In this document: positions 1-11,368 of the stretch, in pieces
How the letters are laid out: every line of letters begins with the position of its first letter
Numbering within the stretch: position 1 is the first letter of the stretch
Assembly (NCBI GenBank): GCA_020744225.1
Contig: JAGMWG010000002.1
Location: forward strand, 930,001-994,000
DNA from: Paraphoma chrysanthemicola
Taxonomy: Eukaryota > Ascomycota > Dothideomycetes > Pleosporales > Phaeosphaeriaceae
DNA: 64,000 nucleotides
Direction: 5' to 3'
Position numbers and translations under genes: made by a program
Notes under the pieces: generated by a model
Seen by the model: the letters and a program-made list of their open reading frames with translations, nothing else
Told to the model about the DNA's origin: nothing
The model's database searches: none

Positions 1-133
1 GTCTTTATTGTCGCTACACCCTCACTTGACGTTGACCTAATTCACAATATGAAAAGCAAAAAGGTGTCATACTGCTCCCTTCTAACCACCAACCCCAGAC
101 AGCTTGTCAGATTGATTTGAAAGAGCAATCAAA

Positions 134-1024
134 ATGAAGAAATGGAATCTCTTCAAGCGCCCGCAAATATCCTACCACTCTATACTTCGCGACAAGGAAT
201 TCGCTTCCGATTCCAGCGACAACGGTGAAGGCTCATCAACAACTCGTCCCCTCACAGACGACCATGAGCAAGACTACTACACCAGTCAAGCACTTCATCG
301 TCCTCGCCGATCCATCCTTACCTCGCCATGGTGCACCATCCTCATCGCGCTCCTCAGTCTTCTTCTCGGGCTATTAGGTGGACAATTCATCCGCGCAGAA
401 CACAACATTGACGGATACTTGCGTATGTCTTCACACCCCTTCCATTAATGGCCACCGCCTCTTTCAAAACTCGCGTATCATTTCTTTAACACACCACCAG
501 CACCCTACGCCCACCCCACCCGTAACATCCACCGCACATTCACCCTAAACACCACCTTCACAACCCCGCCCTCCAAAGCAAACGCACAGCTCTGGGACGC
601 CCTAATGCCCGCCGGCCGCGGCTTCGTCACACACCCACGCCTCACGAATTCCACGCCCAAAGCCCTCTCCGGCTTCCACCAACTACACTGCCTATACGGT
701 CTGCGCATCGCATATTTCGCGCAGCGCAACTTCCTCGACAAGCAAAAAGCCGCATCAATCCCGGGATACACGTACGAGAAGAACGCGTACTTGGATGGTA
801 TGAGCGAGCATGAATTAGGCCTTTTTCATGTAGAGCATTGTTTCGAGTATCTTCGACAAGCGGTTATGTGTGCGGCGGACACGAATCTTGAGGATACGAT
901 TGTGAATGAGGGGGGCACGGAGACGGCGCCGTGGGGGACGGAGAGGGTGTGTAGGGATTGGGAGGGCGTGAGGGAGTGGGCGGGGAAGTGGGCTGCTGGG
1001 GATGGGAGTGGGATTGTTGGGTAG
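134..1024 (+). CDS. UstYa-like DUF3328 oxidase-type protein
   Basis: Two exons, 134-422 and 501-1024, joined by a GTATGT...CAG intron, give about 270 residues. The first 60 residues are a polar cytosolic tail. A single membrane helix lies at about residues 67-87, followed by a lumenal domain. Two HxxHC motifs define the DUF3328/UstYa family: HQLHC at about 156-160 and HVEHC at about 206-210. In ustiloxin, cyclochlorotine and related pathways such proteins act as copper-type oxidases for peptide cyclisation, hydroxylation or chlorination. Family assignment is firm; the substrate here is unknown. No precursor peptide, NRPS or other cluster gene is visible to the right, so any cluster would lie left of the window. 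The exon junction is inferred from phase and consensus. Confidence 0.8.
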
Positions 1025-1788
1025 AGTGGAGGTGGATAGCTGAGGAGATTGAGTGGTAAGGAGGGGCGGATGAGAGTGTGTAAGTGTTTCGACGAGAGAT
1101 GAATTGCGCTCATGGCCGGCTTTTCGGCTCGACTGATGGTCGTTTTCAATGGGATTCCGGTGTGAGGTAGGAGCATCCAGAATACATCGTGACCATCTTG
1201 GTTCGAGCTTGTGCAGGGTGTAAAGATGGTTTCTGACATCGCGTGGCAATGAGATAGAGGTAAAATTCTTCGTTCAAATTGCCGAAAGTATCCCGACCCA
1301 GCGGAGAGTGATTAATGGTCCTATATGCGTGTAGTATGGTACTTGAAGGGTATCTCAATATCGCAGCGTCCGGTATGCTTTTCCGCCTTACAACATCCAG
1401 CTCTTCCTCTTTAGTCTTATAATCATGCGACACGGCTTTCCGTCCCGTCGCCCCTTGGACGCCTCTTCGCTTCCTGCGGCTGGCGCCGTGCCTCAGCTCA
1501 GCCGCATGCCAAGCATCACCAAGCGCGCCGGCAGATACGAGGCTTGACCCCCGTCACAACGTTCGGGACTCGGCAAGGTCGATAGTTCACACCGTTTCTG
1601 CCGTGCTTACAGGCGCGTACCGTGGCGCTGATGTTTTCCAAACTGCGATGCGACGAATTACGAAACTGTGGGGATTATAAGTCTTGATTCATTTCATGCA
1701 AGTAGTCTAGACACGCCCAAACGCCCTCTTGATGCCCCTTCGTTTCGTCGTAATGTCCCGGGTAAAGTGCTGCGGAAAGAGCAACTTA
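1025..1788. other. Intergenic region, nothing recognised
   Basis: Region between the converging 3' ends of the UstYa-like gene and the cutinase gene. The open frames here are short, run antisense to each other and show no recognisable motif or coherent codon pattern. Confidence 0.5.
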
Positions 1789-2724
1789 CTATAGAGCAAA
1801 CAGCACGAATAGCAACATGAAGACATTCGCGACGGGATGCGAGATGCCCTTCCTCAACGCGTCAGATGCGCCGGATGTCTTGTCGCCGCCGCCGTTTCCG
1901 ACTCCCGATGCGTTGCGCGCTTTGCTCACAACCCACTCGGCGACCTCGTTGCCCCATTTGTCAAAGTAGTCGAGGTGGTAGGACATGTCGACGTTGTCGG
2001 TGAAGGGCGCGCAGATGGGGTCGTGGGGCTGGCAGTACTCGCGTAGCTTGCCCGCATCAGCGTAAGGCTTGAGGCCGGCGTTCTGTTCAGCGGTTCGAGG
2101 CGCGCCGCCGTTTGAGATCTGGCCGCCACCGAACGTGAAGGACTGATTGGCGCTACGTCGGGTTGCTCCAAATGTGACGGCTGCGGCGACTGTGAAGAGT
2201 TAGAACACATGCCAGTACTGCTGCATGTCTTGCCTACCCTTGTTCCCTGGCGCGGTGCTGATGTTCATTGCCGGGTTGCTCTCCTGCATGCATCCCCATA
2301 GCTCACCACCGCCTCCGCCCAGCACGTCAAGCTGCACGCTGCCGCCCTGGCTGAAGCCCATGACGATAAGATGGCTGTCCGGGCACCGCTCCGTGTAGTT
2401 GCGCATCTGCTCGGCTCCATTCACAGCACCCTCGTGTGCCGATATGCACCAGCGCTCGCCGCCATTCATGGCCCAGTATTCGACATCCTCGTATCCACAG
2501 GCATTGGGGTTCGTGCTGTTGTTCAGCTTGTCGCAGACCTTGCCGACAGTCTCGATTAGGTGGCCTGGGTAGGGCGATGTCGATCCTCGCGCGAGGAAGT
2601 GGTGGTATGTCTGGCACTCGCTGGTCTTGAGCTTCTCGAACTGTTGGCAGTCCTCGAGCTTGGTGCACACGGCGGCAGCGGTCCCCGCGTAGAGCAACGC
2701 TGCAAGCGCTATCCGGGGTATCAT
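1789..2724 (-). CDS. Secreted GPI-anchored cutinase-family (CE5) esterase
   Basis: Exons 2724-2238 and 2189-1789 on the minus strand encode about 295 residues. The N-terminus is a signal peptide ending near AAAVC. The nucleophile elbow GFSQGG has its serine at about residue 125, the acid region is HDPIC, and a histidine follows in YHLDYF; this is the Ser-Asp-His arrangement of the cutinase/acetylxylan esterase family. Paired cysteines fit an extracellular fold. After the catalytic domain comes a Gly/Ser/Asn-rich linker and a hydrophobic C-terminal tail (about the last 15 residues), which looks like a GPI-attachment signal and is unusual for soluble cutinases. It probably hydrolyses cutin or acetylated polysaccharide at the cell surface. 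Substrate cannot be decided between cutin and acetylxylan. Confidence 0.85.
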
Positions 2725-4612
2725 GCTGAATGTGAAGTAATCGAAAGACCGAGAAAGGAGCGTCTATAAGGAAGAAAAGAATGAGTGACGCCGAGATGTA
2801 GTGCTCACGCGACAGGCTTATCGCATAGGAAAAGAAATGAGACCAGACCGCTCGCTAATGCAATGTCAAAGGTGAGGAAATGGGTATCCAGGAGAAAGTA
2901 AAAGTGTGCAAGATGTTGTTGTGCAAGCAATGATCAACATCCAGCATGTGTTTCACCCGACCCGGGGAAGGGAAAAGGTGCGCAAGTCCCTTGTGCCAAG
3001 TATATTATGCTGGGATCGTACGCGCGCCCTTGAGCGAGTGAAGTTTGAGGTTGGCGGTGGTGACGCAATGCCCAGTCGGCAAGCGGCCATTCATCGGATA
3101 CAACGGCTCCTAGAGGGATGAGCCACTCCTCAGCCACACTTTGTACTCCCCGACCATACCTGTGGAACTGTCTCGTATTCACTGCTTGTATCAAACAAAA
3201 CACCCATCTATACGAGAGACATCGCATTCTTCATGGCTCTCTCAATTGGAAGGCTATGTTCTCGATCTGTCTGCACACAGTGTGGACGAGCAAGGGCAGG
3301 AGCGAGCCCCAATCTCCGCGAATCGCTCGCCGCGTCAGCCTCCTCCTTCGCGCCTAAACGTGTCCACCAAAGGGGGCTGCTGTATGACATCCGTCTTTCC
3401 CGATCCGCCCGCACATGTACATGCACAGCAGCAGTTGCTACGGCTACTCTACCACGGGCAACTCCACGGCGGGGAGGCTGGCCTTCGCCACACGGCGATT
3501 GAGAGGCCTTCTCAATAGGTTTGTACAGTTCACGAATCGCAGTGCCCCAGTGCGACCGGCACTCGTGTGGCACTCATGTGAGTGACACTGCTAGGGAGGC
3601 GGTTCGACTCTCAGGTACCACAGCACACCTCCCGGGTGACGCCGGTGTACAGCACGTTAGCACCTGCGATGTGACAGTCTTGAAGGCCTCGGCATATGTT
3701 CAAGTCTTCAGCAAGAGCTTAACTATACACTCATGGTCTTTAGACTACTACTTTGAGCATGTTCTCACTAGTCAACTCGTTTTTGAATATGTCCACGCTG
3801 CGCTGGGGTTGAGCAACGGACCTTGCGTTCATAGTGCCCCATTGGACGTGGCAAGGTGCAGTATACGCTAATCTGGGAACAGATGCATCTAGCAGAAGGG
3901 ACAAAAGAGCGAGAACTACAAGTACGGCCATGCGTTCACGGTATACACAAGAGATAACCAATACACTCTGCCAAGCGTCGTTGTCGCAGTCGAGAATCTC
4001 TTAGCTGCCGTCACGAGTGGCGCGAACTGCACGCCTCGCTGGGCGCACACAAGTCGGAATGCGGCTCTCCCTCTAGCGCGGCCACATCCGCAGACGATCT
4101 TCTACCACAACGACGTCATTCGGGATCCCCTTTGGCGACCACCATTCCCTCATAGTGTGAAGTCGATCTGGAGTCATTTTCCAAGCAGCAGATCAATGCA
4201 GACGGCAGTGTGATATGCAGCAAGCAAGACGAGGCGGTGCGTGCATAACATTTGTGATTCACGCGCTCATCTCTCATGCAATTGCGTTCCATGAAAGTAG
4301 AAATTTTCCACGATGTTCTCACGTAGGTCAAGAGTTCACTCCGTTGCTGCTCCTTGGCTCTTCGGCTTACCTTTCCCGCAAACGCCTGGGTGGGCAGTCA
4401 TCAACACCAGCATGACCTACCATGCTTGGCTTCGAAGTAGGTGCATATGGTACGTAATGGCTTAAACTTTGGCTCGGGCCCCACCGAGCAGACATAGTGG
4501 TAGGGTTTTCATCTTTCCACGTAGCACTATATGTTCGCTCTGTTCGTCGTTGTCAATGACAGACCCTAACAGTCGAACCGCACCACTTCCGATATAGAAA
4601 GTCCTAACATTG
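2725..4612. other. Long intergenic region, no supported gene
   Basis: About 1.9 kb between the cutinase start and the transporter. Open frames of 60-125 codons occur on both strands, but they overlap one another and contain no domain, signal peptide or splice-consistent extension. It presumably includes promoters of both flanking genes. Confidence 0.4.
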
Positions 4613-4632
4613 AAACCTACTTGTGTAGGTTT
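4613..4632 (+). promoter_or_regulatory. Perfect 8-bp inverted repeat in the transporter 5' leader
   Basis: AAACCTAC and GTAGGTTT are separated by a TTGT loop and end 13 nt before the ATG at 4646. It could form an mRNA hairpin near the start codon or be a palindromic protein site. No function is established. Confidence 0.35.
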
Positions 4633-4645
4633 TCACAAGCTTACC

Positions 4646-6271
4646 ATGAGCAACTATGATGGTGCCGAGACACCAGACAACTCTCCAAAGCAACATTCCC
4701 AGAACCTGAGCGACAAGCCCACAGCTACTCACAATGAGCCTCTCTCCGCCAATCGCCCGATGCTACCATTTGCAGCCGATGCGACACACGACCCAGAAGA
4801 TCCGTTGCATAACGCCTACGCTGATAGCGAGAAGTATGATTCGCAGTCCGACAGCGACACTCGAGTTGGCGACATATCCGACGTACAGAATGCAAGCAAG
4901 CGTCCAACCAAGGCAGAGACGTCCGGACGCAAGAAGCTCACAACCACACAAGCTGTCATCATATTCATCACTAACGAGGTCGGCATCGGCATGCTTTCGC
5001 TTCCATCCGCGCTCAACGTACTTGGCTTCTTCCCGGGAATACTGTGCATCATCGTCATGGGTATGCTCAGTTTGTATACTGCGTACAACCTCATCCAGTA
5101 CTGGCGAAAGTACCCGTACATGCTCAACATCGTCGACTACGGCCGGGTGCTCGGTGGTCCGTGGGTCGAAGGCATCTTCGCTGTGGGCTTCCTGATCAAC
5201 ATGGCGCTCATCAGCGCTTCTGCTGTCGTCACACTCACAATCGGCCTAAACACCGTTAGCGACCATGCAACTTGCACCGTTGTCTTCACCATGGTCGCCG
5301 CCATCGCAATGTGGGCTATGTGTGTTCCACACAGCATGCGGTTCGTCTCATGGGCATCTTGGCCATGTACCGCATCCATCATCGCAACCGTTCTGATCGT
5401 CATGATCACTCTGGGCGTTCAGGGTCCACGAAGCCCAGAGCTACCGCTCAACCTCAAAGCCATCGGATCTCCGTCGTTCACACAAGCCGTCTCCGCCTTC
5501 CTCAATATTTGCTTCGCTTACACGGGCAATCAAGCGTTCCCCACGGTGCTGGCAGAGATGGAGAACCCCTCGCGCGACTTTCCGCGCGCAGTCACGATTG
5601 AGAAATGCATCACAACCACCATCTATGTCATCGTTGCAACAACAGTGTACGCGCTGTCCGGTGAACAAGTGGCTTCGCCTGCTATCGGATCGCTGCAAAC
5701 AACCATGGCCAAGGTATCTTATGCCGTTGCATTTATCGGCCTACTCGGAACTGGTCTCATTTTTGGTATGACATCTGCTCGATACTTGCACGTCTTCTTC
5801 ATGCGCCATATCAAACTTTTGAAGCGCAACAAATCCGAGCGGCGTACATCGATCGCTTCAGATCCCTCGCGCGGTCGGCGTTCTTCTCTCGCTATGCCGG
5901 AGACTAGCAAAAAAACCGAATGGGCCGTCTGGCTCTTTGCTGTTACGCTCTTCTGGGTCGTTGTTTGGATCCTGGCGAACGCTATCCCCGTGTTCAATTC
6001 TCTGCTGAACATTTCTTCTTCTCTCCTTCTTTCGTGGTTCACCTGGGGTGTCACCGTTCTGTTCTGGTTTCATCTCAACTGGCATGGCAAGTGGCGGTCC
6101 ACATGGCAAAAGAAAGCGACGGCGGCCTTCAACGTCTTCATTATGATTCTTGTCTTTTTCATGATGATACCGGGTATGTACGCCAGCATCGATGCTCTGC
6201 TTACGGTCTTTGCGGATCCGGACCAGCAAGTCAACGGCGCCTTTACTTGCGCAGACAATAGCATCGTCTGA
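4646..6271 (+). CDS. AAAP-family amino-acid transporter (Aa_trans type)
   Basis: A single-exon gene of 541 residues. The start is taken at the ATG at 4646; the open frame reaches further back only through a TTG. About 105 residues of acidic, Ser/Asp-rich cytosolic N-terminus precede roughly eleven hydrophobic helices. The first helix has the family-typical EVGIGMLSLP sequence, and a later one reads FAYTGNQAFPTVLAEM, both characteristic of the amino acid/auxin permease (PF01490) group. A basic Ser/Arg-rich loop at about residues 390-425 is a likely phosphorylation segment. Members carry neutral or aromatic amino acids across the plasma or vacuolar membrane; this one's substrate is not predictable. 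It stands alone between two gene-poor stretches. Confidence 0.85.
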   Translation: MSNYDGAETPDNSPKQHSQNLSDKPTATHNEPLSANRPMLPFAADATHDPEDPLHNAYADSEKYDSQSDSDTRVGDISDVQNASKRPTKAETSGRKKLTTTQAVIIFITNEVGIGMLSLPSALNVLGFFPGILCIIVMGMLSLYTAYNLIQYWRKYPYMLNIVDYGRVLGGPWVEGIFAVGFLINMALISASAVVTLTIGLNTVSDHATCTVVFTMVAAIAMWAMCVPHSMRFVSWASWPCTASIIATVLIVMITLGVQGPRSPELPLNLKAIGSPSFTQAVSAFLNICFAYTGNQAFPTVLAEMENPSRDFPRAVTIEKCITTTIYVIVATTVYALSGEQVASPAIGSLQTTMAKVSYAVAFIGLLGTGLIFGMTSARYLHVFFMRHIKLLKRNKSERRTSIASDPSRGRRSSLAMPETSKKTEWAVWLFAVTLFWVVVWILANAIPVFNSLLNISSSLLLSWFTWGVTVLFWFHLNWHGKWRSTWQKKATAAFNVFIMILVFFMMIPGMYASIDALLTVFADPDQQVNGAFTCADNSIV

Positions 6272-6749
6272 GACTGTATTGCAGAGCGTCATATGAGGTT
6301 TGAAAGATGAAATCATTCTTCAGTTCAATTGCAATGTTTCTATTTATAACATCAGAATGCTTCGTCCACTGATCGACCACGTTTTGATTTGACAGGTTTT
6401 GATCCGATCACAACAGCCGGACCGACGCACCTATATGCCAGCGCAGATATCACGGCGGACAATTCCAAGATTAATCCATCACCTTTCGCAATACTTGGGC
6501 TTATCTCAACCCCCGCCACGGAAAGGGCTTACCCCGCGTTCCGCCTTGGAGCCGTGGCCACGCCAATCACGTCCCCTGGTTCAGCATGAATACGAGTTAT
6601 TAGAGTGATACTAAACCTAGGCACAACACCATTACCCAGGATTGGGATGCAGTCTTGCATCCCGCCATAAAGCGTGAGATGTCGCGTCCCCCGCACACGT
6701 CGATACTTCTCGCGCGCTGCGCGCCTCCGCCAGCACAGTACACCGGCGA

Positions 6750-7235
6750 GTGAAAGCTATGTCGACGGCACGATGCTACACCTGTCATACTTTACGACCA
6801 CTACATGAATTCCCGTACCGACGGAAAGACACGCAAGTCTCCGTCACCCTTCGCTTGAGGCGTTATCTATGCGGCCTTATTAAGCAACCCATTGTTATGA
6901 AAAGTGCTCGATCAACCAGAAGCGGTGTCGTCTATCGGTACCGCTGCGTGCATCCGCGGCTAGGACCGTGTCCGATCGATACTCGAGATAATCCACAATT
7001 GCAACAGATCTCCATGACGCAAGTCGAGGTGCAGGTGCAGGGTGAAGATGCGGCAATGAATGCGACGAACCGGCGGAGACGTTCAGAGTATGATGAGGGT
7101 GATCTGAGCATCGAAGCGGTGGAGGAATTCCGTGCGACGCAACAAGCTCTGGTGACGAAGAATGAGGTGACGAGAAAGAGATTGGGAGGGGTGGAAGAGG
7201 TGGACCGAAGAGGCGATTTGCGTGCTCAGGCTTGA
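6750..7235 (+). CDS. Doubtful small protein with CxxC near N-terminus
   Basis: A 161-residue frame. Its first half has CYTC, then LRPLHEF, an RRYLC and a YRYRC in order. That spacing recalls the cysteine-rich tail of many small fungal F-box-associated proteins, where two Cys pairs flank an aromatic-basic stretch. The second half is charged, with no recognisable fold. The neighbouring F-box-like array makes a related remnant plausible. No signal peptide, intron or clear promoter was seen. It may equally be a chance frame. Confidence 0.25.
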   Translation: MKAMSTARCYTCHTLRPLHEFPYRRKDTQVSVTLRLRRYLCGLIKQPIVMKSARSTRSGVVYRYRCVHPRLGPCPIDTRDNPQLQQISMTQVEVQVQGEDAAMNATNRRRRSEYDEGDLSIEAVEEFRATQQALVTKNEVTRKRLGGVEEVDRRGDLRAQA

Positions 7236-7796
7236 GAGACGAGAGATGCATGGCACGATTGCTATGGCTGCAACTCTAGTCGGGACAGCGGGCGCACGAA
7301 TTTTCAGAATCAGTTCTGAGCGAAACATATCAGGGTTCTCCGAAGAAACAAGCGATAGAGACCTGGGGAAAATGAGTTGGGTCCATTCACAAGCATGCTG
7401 TTGTTTGGTCAGACGACATCCCATATCATCGTTGAAGACACTCTTGTTTAAAGCAGTCTGCGCTCGCACTGGAAACAGAACATCATATGTCCAGGGTGAA
7501 CGTCATGTGGCCCAGAAGCCCGAATACATGCGCACAGATCTGCCAAGCAAGTGGAGGGAATGGCGTGCTTGATCACGAAGGGAAGATGCTCGGCGCGTAG
7601 TTCACAATTGACTTTGTGCGAGAGTCAGGATCTTGGTGCGTGGTGGTTGTAGGATGTGTTTACCCTTGATAGGTTGGTGGATGAGGCGGGATGGATCTTG
7701 AAGGGACGGGGCGTTGCGAAGTTTGCCAAGGAGGGTGAGGAGGAGCCATGTATGGACTGAGATAAGTCCGACAGCATGATTGTTTTGAGGAGCGCT

Positions 7797-7850
7797 AGAA
7801 GAAGAAGAAGAAGAAGAGGAAGAAGAAGAAGAAGAGGAAGAAGAAGAAGG
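7797..7850 (+). repeat. (GAA)n-type trinucleotide microsatellite
   Basis: About 54 bp of GAA units with a few GAG/GGA interruptions. On the minus strand it would read as a serine run. A likely polymorphic, slippage-prone tract in intergenic DNA. Confidence 0.9.
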
Positions 7851-8069
7851 CAGCATGGACTATATTCTGTAACTGATTGTATGTTTGCTTTAAATCGGTC
7901 GAACTGGAAGTTAAAGATTTCAGTTGAGTGAAGAATGAGCTGGAGTTACGGGATACCGAATAAAATGATTATATTTGTATACTACCGTATCGCGCTGCGA
8001 CAACACTAACATCATGCTGGTTAGATATAACATGCCCCATCAAATCCAGCTGTATTCCCACCGTAAAGG

Positions 8070-9022
8070 CTACGTAAGAATGCGAAGATACTCTTTCATG
8101 GGACCAGAGTACCCGAATTTCTTGATCCATTCGTTGTCCGTGCCGTCCACGCCCGCGCTGCGGCGACGCCACCGCGGGTCCAGGAACCTTTCCGCACACA
8201 AAGGGTCGATGAGGATGCGGACATCTGGTGACTGGTCGCGAATTTCTTTCCATTCGACGAAGCTGTAGTCGGAGTTGTCGTAATTTTTGTGATCTCAAAA
8301 TGTAATATAGAGCTCCTTCACCGCGATATTGACAAAACTAAGCCACTTCAGACGCACGTTTTTTCCATTCGGTGCGATGATGAGTTTGAGCAGATCATCG
8401 AAGCCGATGAACCCACGTCGCCTCTCATGCCATAAGCGTACGGGTCCCAGGTCTCTCATCATTCCCGATCTGACCGCAGTCTGAATGGTACGCCCACCTC
8501 TTCGGAAGGCTACAGTGAGGTTCGGATGCTTGAAGCAAAGTCGCAAAAGAGGAGCGACGTCGACGCTTGTTCCCTCTGGACAGCTATAGAGGATGGTGAT
8601 TGTTGCAGTGGTGCCTTTGGGTAGCGTCGTAGCATCTTGGCGTAAGTGTCTACATCCTCAAACCTGACGCTGTGCGAGAAGCCAGAACAGTATATGGGCA
8701 AGAACTCGGCACGAAGCTGCTTATTGAGTTGGGTCAGACCTAGCGACTTCGGGTGGCGAGTGGTCAGAGAGTCCGAGCCAGGCGTAAGCGGCTTGCGCAC
8801 AAGTCTTTTTGTTGCGTTCGGCTGACAATAAGTATATATGGTATTGCGTATCTCTTGGTACTGCTCAGTCACATCTCGGCAGGCTGAGAGCTCAAACGTA
8901 CCTGCTGGGAGCTCCAAGAAGAGAGAGTACCCTTGTTTGCCGCCGATTGTTTCAAGTCGCTCAGACAGCTTAGGCTGCTTCAGCCTCGCCGTGGTCTTCT
9001 TCGATCTTGGTTTTCGTGCCAT
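8070..9022 (-). pseudogene. Degenerate F-box-like protein gene (copy 1 of tandem array)
   Basis: The frame from the ATG at 9022 begins with a basic leader, then SLFLELP, EIRNTIYTYC and a conserved SLGLTQLNKQLRAEFLPIYC-like block. This is the arrangement of the large fungal F-box-like family (LP..IRN.IY ... LTQ..RQLR.E). Around 8630 the sensible frame shifts by one base at a CCC-AAA run and continues as KGTTATITILYSCPEG, then LLRLCFKHPNLTVAF. An in-frame TGA at 8295-8297 then interrupts it, yet the same frame goes on coherently (HKNYDNSDYSFVEWKEI) to a TAG at 8070. Two independent lesions argue for a pseudogene. Splicing cannot easily explain them because no GT/AG pair fits. Confidence 0.6.
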
Positions 9023-9755
9023 CAGTATATCTCGAGCAGAGAACCTGTTGAGGGTGGAATAGGTCTTGAAAGTGCACCAGAGCGGAAGGAATTATGAGTT
9101 CAGGAACTGTCAGGCTCCGAGACGCTGGCTGGCGTCATGATTTGTTTGCTACCTGAAACCAGTCGAGTGGTACAGGAGCGATGTGCGTGCGTACATGCGA
9201 TAGATCACGGCTTCCCACTTCCGCGCTTCTTCGATGCGGACTTAGCGTGTGGCGCGCTCACCAAAGTCATCCCGCCAACGGTCAGAACATCTGCTTGCAC
9301 GCAGACGGTATGACTCCTTGACAATGCTCAGAATCCCTGTTATCGGTGTGGGGCGCTCGAGGTATTTTATGAGTCAAATCGAGCTCTCGATACAAGCAGG
9401 AGCGAAACTCAGACGTTGGTATAACGACATGTTATTTCTTCACCTGCGTGGGAGTTTCTTAGACTGGATGCATACTTATCGACACATCGAATAGCTGATC
9501 GCCTATATGACACGATGATAATCTTCCGTGCCACGTGCTCAGTTACATTGTTTGGTTGTCATTCCTTCACCTTCTCTCTGATTCGGACCAAAGACAGTCT
9601 AGCGTGGGGCCATAGCTTCACACTGGGAGCTTCTGCCCACGTGAAATAGCGGCATTCTTATTGACGCACTTTACACTCCGACAAAGCCGTTTTCAGCTTC
9701 GCGAAACGAACCCAGTACGCACAATACAGCTGATATCAAAACTCAAACCACTGAC
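9023..9755. other. Intergenic region between divergent F-box-like copies
   Basis: No motif-bearing frame. It probably contains the former promoters of the two divergently oriented F-box-like genes. Confidence 0.4.
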
Positions 9756-10575
9756 ATGGGCAGATCAGTGTCGAGTGTGACCATGACGACTACCAACATA
9801 AGCTCTCCTGCCTCGGATATAGATCGGCTTCCCGCATCGCGACCAAAGAATTCACTTCTCTCACTTCCTGGTGGTACGGGGTCCCGTGGCTGGGCCGTAG
9901 TAGGATCTCCCTGACATCGCCACAGAACTACGCAACAAGATTTACGCACTTTGTGTTGAGGAGCGTCGCATCAAGCTGCGTAAGGACTACTGGGGATCTC
10001 GTCAAGCCGGTTTCTTTCGCAGCCTTACCCAAGTATGCCGCCAGCTACGCGAAGAATTTCGCGCACTATACCTCCAAGCAACTACCTTTGAGATGCGTCT
10101 GTGTGGTCAACACGAAGACTACTTTCGAACGTTTTATTCGAGTACAAATACCGAATATATGAAGCAGCATCGTGGTAATGTCGTCCTCAGGCACTCATAC
10201 GACAGCATGTATCGTGTGCCCATCCATGCCAGCATCGGGCATGTTTTGCATCTAGCCGCAAGCTCGCCGAATCTAAATTGTAAAATCGACTGCATTAAAA
10301 TAGAGGATGGTCGTCTTGAAACTTCGATCGCCCAACTGAACAGCTTCCTCGCTTGCATCAAGGATGAGTTCGACCCAACGTGGCGCAATTTGGTTTTTAC
10401 GGCAATCAACAAGGTGCAATTTTACAGCAACGGTACATTCTGCAAACTCACGTTCCTGATACAGACATTCGAAGACGCCAAACAATATCGCAAGATTATT
10501 TACACGTGGTGGGATCGGGTAGCCAAGCCGTATCGGGGTATACCAGAAGTCGTGGTATCATGGGTTCGTACATGA
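9756..10575 (+). pseudogene. Frameshifted F-box-like gene (copy 2)
   Basis: From the ATG at 9756 the frame reads through SLLSLPGGT and stops at a TGA near 9914. Shifting by one base near 9900 gives DLPDIATELRNKIYALC, then SLTQVCRQLREEFRALYLQ and about 200 further residues to the TGA at 10573-10575. The LP..LRNKIY and LTQ..RQLR.EF blocks match copy 1 at 8070-9022. No splice pair with a good donor has the phase needed to join the two frames, so a one-base indel is the simplest reading. Beyond the stop, another frame stays open to about 10760. Function, if any, would be as an SCF substrate-adaptor-like protein. Confidence 0.5.
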
Positions 10576-10786
10576 GAAGAAATGGCTGCCATTCGCCTTG
10601 ACGACGCGACTTACGCCGATTATGGGTACACTGTCGACTATGGCGTTTCCGGATGATATAGCGATGCAGTGCGATGAGCTTCGCGCAAGACCGCGTCTCC
10701 GCAGCAGTGCGGCTCTCAGGACGGGCGATGCACAAGCTTCTACAAGTGCATATCGTTGGTAAGATGCACTCTAATTACGATCTTGA

Positions 10787-11368
10787 CGCATTGGATGGCA
10801 CGTACAGTTCGAAGGGACGTGTGGTTATTATGCATCACAGCTCCTGCGTGAGGGAGCACTCTTGAACCCACAAGAGCTACCCGAGTATATCGATACATTC
10901 TATCCTGAGGCCGAGGACCACATCATGGCAACGTATAGTGGGGAGATCATCATTCGCGAAAAAGGATACCGCTACACAGTCGACCTATACAGGTTGTTCA
11001 AGTTGATCATCAAATGCCCCTTCATGCGGTTCCAAATGCTGGACGACTATGATGACTGGCACGTATCCCCGTTGTATGTTCTCGGATGTGCCATCAAGGC
11101 CATGGCAGATCCAACGAATGTGCTTTGGAGAGATATCATGAGGCAAACCTGGAAGATCGCTTACCAAGGAGGAGACGGGTCCTGGGATGGAAGAGCTTGC
11201 CTGACATTTCACACAAGCCAGGTTGTGATAGAAAATGCGGAATGGTGGTGGGACGATACAAACATGCCGGATCTGAGTCACCACATACAGGTGAGATTCA
11301 CTACAGGCCAGCAATATGGTGAAGGGAAAAATGATTATCTCCTGAACTACTATTGCTTTCAGGGATAG
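10787..11368 (+). pseudogene. 5'-truncated F-box-like paralogue (copy 3)
   Basis: An open frame of about 193 codons with no ATG near its beginning and no F-box-like N-terminus upstream. It shares pattern with the C-terminal half of copy 2: EYIDTFYPE against DYFRTFYSS, then an L.L......P block, a WR...... segment and a C-LTF block at matching spacing. I read it as the tail of a third family member whose 5' half is lost or scrambled at 10580-10790. A spliced upstream exon cannot be excluded. Confidence 0.4.

Larger units (their letters stand above)
6272..8069. other. Gene-poor region with a microsatellite and one doubtful small ORF
   Basis: Apart from the weak ORF at 6750-7235 and the GAA repeat at 7797-7850, nothing in this 1.8 kb shows domain content or splice-consistent exons. 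It lies between the transporter and the decayed F-box-like array. Confidence 0.4.

Noticed and set aside
3601..3630. GGTTCGACTC resembling a tRNA T-loop
   Set aside because: The flanking five bases do not pair, and no D-arm or acceptor stem is present. No tRNA gene was found in the window by eye.
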